Shown piece after piece: positions 29,089-33,766 of a stretch of 33,766 nt of DNA. The DNA comes from MFAQ01 sp964592455. GTDB lineage: Bacteria; Patescibacteriota; Microgenomatia; UBA1400; MFAQ01. The DNA lies in assembly GCA_964592455.1 (NCBI GenBank), contig CAZQDQ010000002.1, positions 1 to 33,766 of the forward strand. Direction: 5' to 3'. Each line of letters starts with the position of its first letter. The stretch's first letter is position 1. The translations under genes were made by a program, and so were the position numbers. The notes beneath the pieces are model-generated. The model was given only the letters and a program-made list of their open reading frames with translations, had not been told where the DNA came from and made no database searches.

Positions 29089-29864
29089 ACAATCTAAACG
29101 CCATTCTTACTATTGCCTTGCGTGATTACCTAAAGTTCCTACGCGACCGGGGGCGTATTATTGCTACCTTTATCTTTCCGATCATGTTTATTGGTGTTTT
29201 AGGCAGCAGTCTTCAGGGCAGCTTTGCTTCCGATGCGGGATACAACTTCTTAGGCTTTGTCTTTACTGGTGTTCTCGGCCAAACTCTTTTCCAGTCAACA
29301 GCTTCCGGTATCATTTCTCTTATCCAAGATCGCACTAGTGATTTCTCTCAAGAGCTTTTTGTTTCTCCAGTTAGTCGCTTCGCTATTATTTTTGGTAAAA
29401 TTTTTGGTGAAACCATTGTCGCCATGTCTCAAGCGATAGGCGTTATTCTTTTTGCCCTCCTTATTCGCGTTCCCCTAAACTTACCTCAGTTACTTAGTTT
29501 AGTTCCCGCCTTTTTTGTTTCCTGTCTTTTAGGTGGTGCTTTTGGTTTGCTCATTCTTTCTAATTTAGATAGCGAAAGAGGAGCCAATCAGATTTTTCCT
29601 TTTGTTATTTTTCCTCAATTTTTTCTTTCTGGTATTTTTGCCCCCATCAAAAACTTGCCTCCAGTTTTAGATTTTATTTCTCACCTGGTTCCCATGCGCT
29701 ACGCCGTTGATTTGGTTCGCGGTCTCTACTACCAAGGCACTCCAGAATTTAGCAAAATTGTTTTACTGCCCGTCTGGCAAAACTTACTCATCATTGCCAC
29801 CATGTTTACTGTCATGTTTACCATAGGTTCAATTTTATTTGTCAAAAACGAAAAAAACCGCTAA
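29085..29864 (+). CDS. ABC-2 type transporter permease
   Basis: This 259-residue membrane protein has six hydrophobic segments. It begins with the cytosolic helix LRDYLKFLRDRGRIIATFIFP, typical of ABC-2 permeases. It has the family region DRTSDFSQELFVSPVSRFAIIFGKI and the late FPQFFLSGIFAPIKNLPPVLDFISHLVPMRYAVDLVRGL. It overlaps the ATPase gene by 4 nt and should form a 2+2 complex with it. The substrate may be a lipid, drug or glycan and cannot be told. Confidence 0.93.
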   Translation: MNNLNAILTIALRDYLKFLRDRGRIIATFIFPIMFIGVLGSSLQGSFASDAGYNFLGFVFTGVLGQTLFQSTASGIISLIQDRTSDFSQELFVSPVSRFAIIFGKIFGETIVAMSQAIGVILFALLIRVPLNLPQLLSLVPAFFVSCLLGGAFGLLILSNLDSERGANQIFPFVIFPQFFLSGIFAPIKNLPPVLDFISHLVPMRYAVDLVRGLYYQGTPEFSKIVLLPVWQNLLIIATMFTVMFTIGSILFVKNEKNR

Positions 29865-29872
29865 TTTGATTG

Positions 29873-29897
29873 AAAAAACACCACCTTACGGTGGTGT
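29873..29897 (-). terminator. Intrinsic terminator for the 159-residue secreted protein gene
   Basis: On the minus strand: ACACCACC, loop GTAA, GGTGGTGT, followed by T residues. It lies just after the minus-strand stop at 29908. Confidence 0.85.
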
Positions 29898-29907
29898 GTC
29901 TGAAAGC

Positions 29908-30387
29908 CTAAGGACAAGTTATTTTTACTGGGCCATTTAACGACCATGACCCGGCCACAATCAAGTCCGACACCGGATGGAAGTTCCCATCATCAGTGCA
30001 TCCCTTGACCTGAATTTCTACTTCGGACACATATTGTTGTGTATATTCAGGTTCACAGTTTAAGGACTTGTTTGTCAGAGAGATAGTGCTGCTGCACAAC
30101 CCTCCATTGTTTGTAATCACCCTTACCTCTACTGGGTGAGTCAGTCCAGTAATATTAATCCACGCCCATGGCTGATAAATGTCAGCCATAAATTCGTGGC
30201 TATAATTGATCCCTGAGTCCATGTAGACATAGACTTCTCCTGCGCCAAGTGTGGCCGTAGGCGCAAGATCAACATAAACATTAATGTTCTCCATCCTTAC
30301 TGTGCTGGCCTCTCTTGCCAAGTAAACCAGACCAGCCACGATCAACAATGTTATTAATACGCCTATTACAAGTAGCCTGTTTCTCAC
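29908..30387 (-). CDS. Membrane-anchored beta-rich extracellular protein, unknown function
   Basis: This 159-residue protein has an N-terminal membrane anchor (about 5-24) and an all-beta outer domain with four Cys (CSS, LNCEPE, GCTDD, terminal KITCP) that could form two disulfides. The GTG start is fixed by AAAAGGAG 5-7 nt upstream. It has a full promoter and its own terminator. No family was recognised. Possible disulfides fit the nearby redox genes, but this link is inferred. Confidence 0.75.
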   Translation of the reverse strand: MRNRLLVIGVLITLLIVAGLVYLAREASTVRMENINVYVDLAPTATLGAGEVYVYMDSGINYSHEFMADIYQPWAWINITGLTHPVEVRVITNNGGLCSSTISLTNKSLNCEPEYTQQYVSEVEIQVKGCTDDGNFHPVSDLIVAGSWSLNGPVKITCP

Positions 30388-30417
30388 GCCAACTCCTTTT
30401 AACCAGCTTTTTGATGG

Positions 30418-30446
30418 ATTATATCACAAATATCCTATAAGTATAA
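30418..30446 (-). promoter_or_regulatory. Promoter for the 159-residue secreted protein gene
   Basis: -35 TTATAC (30441-30446), 17-bp spacer, extended -10 TGATATAAT (hexamer 30418-30423), minus strand. The transcript would start near 30411 and include AAAAGGAG. Confidence 0.6.
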
Positions 30447-30447
30447 G

Positions 30448-31674
30448 TTAACCATCAATCTCTCTCTTCAGCTCCGCCAAAACTCTGGCAACTTTTCTAT
30501 AACTCCTTCTTAAATTATTTTTAGATGTCTCGTTAGGTAAATATCTCTGTTGTGATTTAAGTGAATCACGCAGGGACGACTTTGCTTTTTTCAGCACTTC
30601 CAAAATTCCACCTTGCACCTCTTTAACCAGGTTGGCGTCTACTTTCACTCCCCAGCTTTCCAGAGCCTTAAATGTCCAAGTCAAACCAGCAACTCCATGA
30701 AGACCCCACTCGGCTCTATTTACCTTTCCCTTTGTCCAGTCTATATCACGCTCATCTCTTGGGGAGATGGGTAGTTTTATATGCCTCTGGTACAAATCAA
30801 TAAACCTAGCTTTAAATGCCTCTCTGTCAACAATAGTCAGTACTTTTCTTTCATCAAATCTCACTGCATTACCAAAAATATCCAAAAAATGGAATAAGCA
30901 TCTCGCTCTATCTACATATGTTTCTTCACTAGCTTGGCTAGACTTCTCCAAGCTTTTAGTTTGCCTGGCAAACTGATCTTCACGCCAAATATCCTCATGG
31001 GCACCTGCCACTTGTTTAACAAACTTCACATCTTCCTCTCCGAAGGTAATAATCTCTCCTCTTTTTGTTTTAAACTTCTTTCCAAGCATATATTTGCCAA
31101 TTACCTCTCTGTATATAACCTCGTGATCAGGATCAATTTGAGCATTAAGCCCGCCAAGAAGCTTTGGTAAGTCATGGGTCAGTGCAATAAACTCCAGCAA
31201 GTCAACCTGTCTTTCTCCCAAAAGTCCACCCTCATTATTATCTTTGGATATGATTTGCTTAATACTGTCAAAAAAAGCTACCGAAGAGCCACCAGTCTCA
31301 TCTAGGTGCGCAAATAACTGCCCCTTACTTTCCAAAAAAACAAAAAAATCACTTGTCTTGCGCTTTTCTTCAGCACCTTCGGCCGCTTCGAGAACAATAT
31401 TTTTTATTGTCTGTTTAAGAAAGTCATCAAAAAAGACAGCCTCATCTGCTTCAGCAAGTTTCTCGCCCAACCTCTTCACGTTCGCTGTCATTTTCTTTCT
31501 TGCTTCTTTACTGCCAGGAATATCTTTTAGTAACTGCTCTATCCGATCAGCAATAGTTTCTCCCTTAGCATAATCAAACTCATCATCATATGCACTCTCA
31601 CCAAGACCAAGGTAAAATTCACTGCCATTTACCTCACTTTCATCTAATATTACTTCAGTTTTCTCACTGCTCAC
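30448..31674 (-). CDS. HD-domain-like protein, function uncertain
   Basis: This 408-residue soluble, mostly helical protein has an acidic N-terminus (1-50) and a helical region (50-150). The segment DLLEFIALTHDLPKLLGG has adjacent His167-Asp168, in a pattern like the HD motif of phosphohydrolases (HDIGK-type). Downstream are AGAHEDIWRED (His-Glu-Asp) and FHFLDIFGNAVRF, which could give further metal ligands. The last 120 residues are basic and helical. The GTG start is supported by TAAACT 6 nt upstream. Nucleotide or phosphate hydrolysis is a tentative idea; the first metal-binding His of an HD domain is not certain. Confidence 0.6.
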   Translation of the reverse strand: MSSEKTEVILDESEVNGSEFYLGLGESAYDDEFDYAKGETIADRIEQLLKDIPGSKEARKKMTANVKRLGEKLAEADEAVFFDDFLKQTIKNIVLEAAEGAEEKRKTSDFFVFLESKGQLFAHLDETGGSSVAFFDSIKQIISKDNNEGGLLGERQVDLLEFIALTHDLPKLLGGLNAQIDPDHEVIYREVIGKYMLGKKFKTKRGEIITFGEEDVKFVKQVAGAHEDIWREDQFARQTKSLEKSSQASEETYVDRARCLFHFLDIFGNAVRFDERKVLTIVDREAFKARFIDLYQRHIKLPISPRDERDIDWTKGKVNRAEWGLHGVAGLTWTFKALESWGVKVDANLVKEVQGGILEVLKKAKSSLRDSLKSQQRYLPNETSKNNLRRSYRKVARVLAELKREIDG

Positions 31675-31680
31675 AAATTC

Positions 31681-31686
31681 AGTTTA
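31681..31686 (-). promoter_or_regulatory. -10 element for the HD-like gene
   Basis: TAAACT on the minus strand with exactly 6 nt to the GTG at 31674, another leaderless candidate. Confidence 0.4.
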
Positions 31687-31700
31687 CATTAATTTAATCA

Positions 31701-31997
31701 TCACCAGTCTATCAGTGGCCGAAACTTATAGCCATAAGTAATTAGTCCTCTGTCGCCATCTTCAAACAATTTTCTTGTCACCATTTCCACCCTCATTCCT
31801 ATATAAACCTCGCTTGGATCAACGTCGGTCAACATGGCGGTGACCGTGTTGCCTTCGTCAAGTTTCACCAAGGCAACTACATAAGGCCCCAAAAATTCAA
31901 AGTTATTTGGGGCTTGGTGGACGATCGTAAAACTATAAACCTCTCCCTTCCCAGAAAACTTCAAAACTTCATCTAAGTGACTATACCCCTTTTCCAT
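31701..31997 (-). CDS. DUF35-type OB-fold protein without zinc ribbon
   Basis: This 98-residue protein matches the OB-fold half of DUF35 proteins: GKGEVYSFTIVHQAP, PYVVALVKLDEGNTVTAMLTDVD, VYIGMRVEMV, and the C-terminal YKFRPL. Members normally carry an N-terminal zinc ribbon and help thiolases or other acyl-CoA enzymes. Here the ribbon is missing and no such enzyme is close. I use the ATG at 31997 rather than the in-frame TTG at 32003 because TGCTAATAT ends 6 nt upstream of it. The partner is unknown. Confidence 0.82.
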   Translation of the reverse strand: MEKGYSHLDEVLKFSGKGEVYSFTIVHQAPNNFEFLGPYVVALVKLDEGNTVTAMLTDVDPSEVYIGMRVEMVTRKLFEDGDRGLITYGYKFRPLIDW

Positions 31998-32003
31998 AAG
32001 CAA

Positions 32004-32009
32004 ATATTA
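32004..32009 (-). promoter_or_regulatory. Extended -10 element for the DUF35 gene
   Basis: TGCTAATAT (TGn plus TAATAT) on the minus strand, 6 nt before the ATG at 31997. Confidence 0.5.
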
Positions 32010-32067
32010 GCACGCACCTTGTCTCATACGCTTTCAAAAAAGATTATTATTTGGTGTACCATAAATT

Positions 32068-32796
32068 ATGGAAAACAATTCACTCATTGAGCAAAGTCAA
32101 CCGACAATCCCAACAAACAACAACAAAACATTTATTGCAAACTCAATTCGCTTCCTGGTCATCCTTGCTGTCATTAGTCCTCTTATCTACAGCAACTACG
32201 TCTTAAGAAACAAGATAGAAGAATACACTAATCAGGTACCAGCACCATCACCAACTCCCATCACAACAACTACCCCAAGTTTAACAGTTACCATACCTCC
32301 AACCGAGTCGAAACCAGATCAATGGCAGCAAGCCAAGTATGGCGGTGTCTTTTCCTATATGTATCCCACAGGTTGGCATGTAGCAGAAATTTGGCCACAA
32401 GAAGCTGGAGGTCCTATCCGCCTTGCTATGGATCCCAAGCCTATCACCACAGCTCCAATGGGTGGCCCCTCAAGTACTTTTAACATCAACTTCTACAACG
32501 GCCTTTCTAAGCCAGACACAAAACTATCAGAGCTAAAAGCCGAGCTGAAACCTGAATACTTTACAGATGTTAAAACCGAAACCATAGAATCATCAAACGG
32601 CCCTATTTTTTACCACTCAGGTAAAATGTCAGGGGAATATATGAATGGCACAAAAGTAGAGACTTACCTTTTCACTGTAAAAAAATCCAACACAGATTTG
32701 CAAAATGTTCAAGTCATGCAAGCCATGCTTTACGGAGGTGATCAAAAACAAAGCGAAATGCTTAGGTACATAGTTTTGAGCTTTAAAGCTCTGTAA
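32068..32796 (+). CDS. Membrane-anchored protein with PsbP-like pattern, unknown function
   Basis: This 242-residue protein has a cytosolic start (1-27), one membrane segment (about 28-46), a Thr/Pro-rich linker (57-85, PAPSPTPITTTTPSLTVTIP) and an outer beta domain. The domain opens with FSYMYPTGWHVAE, which resembles the yPxxW start of PsbP-like domains, and ends with a helix near EMLRYIVLSFKAL. There are no Cys in the outer part. TACCAT lies 5 nt before the ATG. The function is unknown; a surface-exposed position is likely. Confidence 0.72.
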   Translation: MENNSLIEQSQPTIPTNNNKTFIANSIRFLVILAVISPLIYSNYVLRNKIEEYTNQVPAPSPTPITTTTPSLTVTIPPTESKPDQWQQAKYGGVFSYMYPTGWHVAEIWPQEAGGPIRLAMDPKPITTAPMGGPSSTFNINFYNGLSKPDTKLSELKAELKPEYFTDVKTETIESSNGPIFYHSGKMSGEYMNGTKVETYLFTVKKSNTDLQNVQVMQAMLYGGDQKQSEMLRYIVLSFKAL

Positions 32797-32860
32797 CGTC
32801 CACTGAGTGGCCAATCGAAGCAGAGGGTGGTTTCACACAAATTAAAAATAGAGTGTAGCT

Positions 32861-33259
32861 TTATCTTGAAGAAAGTATTGAGTCAATATCTCTAATCTGT
32901 TGCATCAGAAAAAGCTTAATACGATTTCTGGTAACCTCAATATTATATCCAGTTAAGAAATTTACCCGTTCATCCGACAAACTATCATAGAATTCATTGT
33001 ATCTAAGTACAATTTCGATAGTTTTATCGGCACATTCTCCAGAAAAATATTTCTTGGTCTCACTACGCAAATGATACACATTAGGAAGAAAATGACCAAA
33101 CTCATCAGACAAAATGTTTTTTGACTCTTCAACATTACCAGATTCCTCAGTTCGTCTTGTTTTTTCAAACAGGTCTTTCAGGTCCAATAAGTATCTAACA
33201 AACACAGGGTTGTCTGTTTTGCAATCTAGCTGGTTGTCCACAAAATAGTTGGTTGCCAT
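32861..33259 (-). CDS. Small helical protein, unknown function
   Basis: This 132-residue soluble, mostly helical protein is rich in charged residues (YLLDLKDLFEKTRRTEESGNV; TRNRIKLFLMQQIRDIDSIL). It has two Cys (LDC, GEC). The start is supported by TATAAT 7 nt before the ATG. It follows the zinc-ribbon repeat gene on the same strand but is separated from it by a terminator. I do not recognise the family. Confidence 0.72.
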   Translation of the reverse strand: MATNYFVDNQLDCKTDNPVFVRYLLDLKDLFEKTRRTEESGNVEESKNILSDEFGHFLPNVYHLRSETKKYFSGECADKTIEIVLRYNEFYDSLSDERVNFLTGYNIEVTRNRIKLFLMQQIRDIDSILSSR

Positions 33260-33266
33260 GGTTTGT

Positions 33267-33272
33267 ATTATA
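33267..33272 (-). promoter_or_regulatory. -10 element for the 132-residue protein gene
   Basis: TATAAT on the minus strand, 7 nt before the ATG at 33259, between the terminator at 33279-33300 and the gene. Leaderless mRNA is predicted. Confidence 0.55.
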
Positions 33273-33278
33273 AAACAA

Positions 33279-33300
33279 TAAAGAGACCCTTTCGGGTCTC
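33279..33300 (-). terminator. Terminator hairpin overlapping the stop of the Cys-repeat gene
   Basis: On the minus strand: GAGACCC, loop GAAA (a stable GNRA loop), GGGTCTC, then TTTATT. The TGA stop overlaps the first bases of the stem. The T tract is weak. Confidence 0.6.
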
Positions 33301-33766
33301 AACGTTTCCTTCTTTCATAGTCTTTTCCAGCCTCAAATTCTCTGATCCTGTCAGGGTCATAACCTCGATGTAGACCTGCATCTGGTCCACTCATTACTTT
33401 TTGACCCCAGACACCCTGTAGATTTGGGCCGATTGTTTCTATAACATTTCGCGGGTCTTTCCATGGATCTCTACGGCTTCCACCTAGTTTTCGACAGGTG
33501 TCACAGTATTCGGGTGGATTACTCCATGAAGGTTTGTAAGAAACCTTTTCGGTGCACCCATTGGTTGCACAAGCCTTCTCGTGCCAAGAATTACAGTCCT
33601 TGCAGTATTCGGGGACATTTGACCAAGACGAGTGAACTGAAATGGTGTTACGGCAATTAGAGTTGCCACAACGAACCTCGTACCACCCCTTGCAAGTGCA
33701 GTAATTTGGTTTGTTATCCCAATATTCTTTGTAACGAACTTTGCCATTACAGTGACGATTGGCACA
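33299..33766 (-). CDS. Cys-repeat zinc-ribbon protein, 5' end cut by the right edge
   Basis: A 155-codon open frame enters from the right edge and ends at TGA (33299-33301); no start lies in the window. It contains about three related units of CxxC knuckles: YCTCKGWYEVRCGNSNC, then SWSNVPEYCKDCNSWHEKAC with NGC, then SWSNPPEYCDTCRKLGG. Each unit shows W-S-N-x-P-x-Y-C-x-x-C followed by a Trp/His-rich link and a second Cys pair. This suggests tandem zinc ribbons or treble-clef fingers, perhaps binding nucleic acid. The last 60 residues are polar and basic (YDPDRIREFEAGKDYERRKR). Its function is unknown. Confidence 0.75.
   Translation of the reverse strand, partial: CANRHCNGKVRYKEYWDNKPNYCTCKGWYEVRCGNSNCRNTISVHSSWSNVPEYCKDCNSWHEKACATNGCTEKVSYKPSWSNPPEYCDTCRKLGGSRRDPWKDPRNVIETIGPNLQGVWGQKVMSGPDAGLHRGYDPDRIREFEAGKDYERRKR

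Noticed and set aside
33484..33765. A 93-residue minus-strand frame starting MPIVTVMAKF
   Set aside because: It is in another phase of the Cys-repeat frame at 33299-33766, which has clear CxxC periodicity and runs to a stop in a terminator hairpin.
1..33766. TGA reassignment as in some candidate phyla (SR1, Gracilibacteria)
   Set aside because: TGA ends several genes here (for example 9498, 29088, 33299), and reading through would join unrelated frames.
1..33766. CRISPR array, phage or transposase
   Set aside because: No regularly spaced direct repeats, no Cas, integrase or transposase motifs were found on either strand. The repeats seen are short palindromes.

Overview
The window reads as a piece of a small-genome bacterium, most likely a member of the Patescibacteria/Candidate Phyla Radiation. 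This placement is inferred, not proven. The reasons are AT-rich DNA, many short lineage-specific proteins with one membrane segment, tightly packed genes, many start codons without a Shine-Dalgarno site, a short prolyl-tRNA synthetase without the editing insertion, and small palindromic repeats inside coding regions. TGA is used freely as a stop codon, so the code is standard. No phage, transposase, CRISPR array or rRNA is visible.

Layout. (1) 1-3921, minus strand: a copper-type module made of an OmpR-type response regulator, a sensor kinase, a DUF2933-like membrane peptide, a DUF305 protein and the N-terminal part of a copper P-type ATPase that runs off the left edge. (2) 3957-7583, minus: an SRPBCC protein, a secreted Cys-rich protein of unknown function, a zinc-ribbon protein and two adjacent SAM methyltransferases. 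(3) 7657-12490, plus: RarA, a small secreted protein with a 33-residue membrane peptide behind it, Lon protease and a zinc-ribbon protein. (4) 12487-15199, minus: Lgt, ProRS and a ZIP transporter. (5) 15222-21465: an ATP-cone/nuclease fusion, a P-loop kinase, a TrmH/SpoU methyltransferase, a DEAD-box helicase and several short unknown proteins on both strands. (6) 21504-25300: a tRNA-like gene with an abnormal anticodon arm, a DUF1295 enzyme, a thiol-redox set (thioredoxin-like protein plus DipZ-type CcdA fusion), then tRNA-Trp and tRNA-Thr. (7) 25408-29864, plus: a HExxH membrane protein, a leader ORF with a terminator, an ABC exporter, and an ABC-2 ATPase/permease pair. (8) 29908-33766: secreted and cytosolic unknowns, an HD-like protein, a lone DUF35 protein and a Cys-repeat zinc-ribbon protein cut by the right edge.

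Expression logic. Two kinds of transcription unit stand out. At least fourteen genes have a -10-like hexamer 6-7 nt before the start codon, which predicts leaderless mRNA. A second set (starts at 12059, 17802-, 17888, 19344, 26330, 30387-) has an AGGAG-type Shine-Dalgarno and ends in its own intrinsic terminator, often with the stop codon inside the hairpin. Most of these also have a recognisable promoter. The best leads are the abnormal tRNA with a strong promoter and terminator, in-frame palindromic repeats in rarA and lgt, a G12 tract in the TrmH-family gene, and a possible attenuator in front of the ABC exporter.
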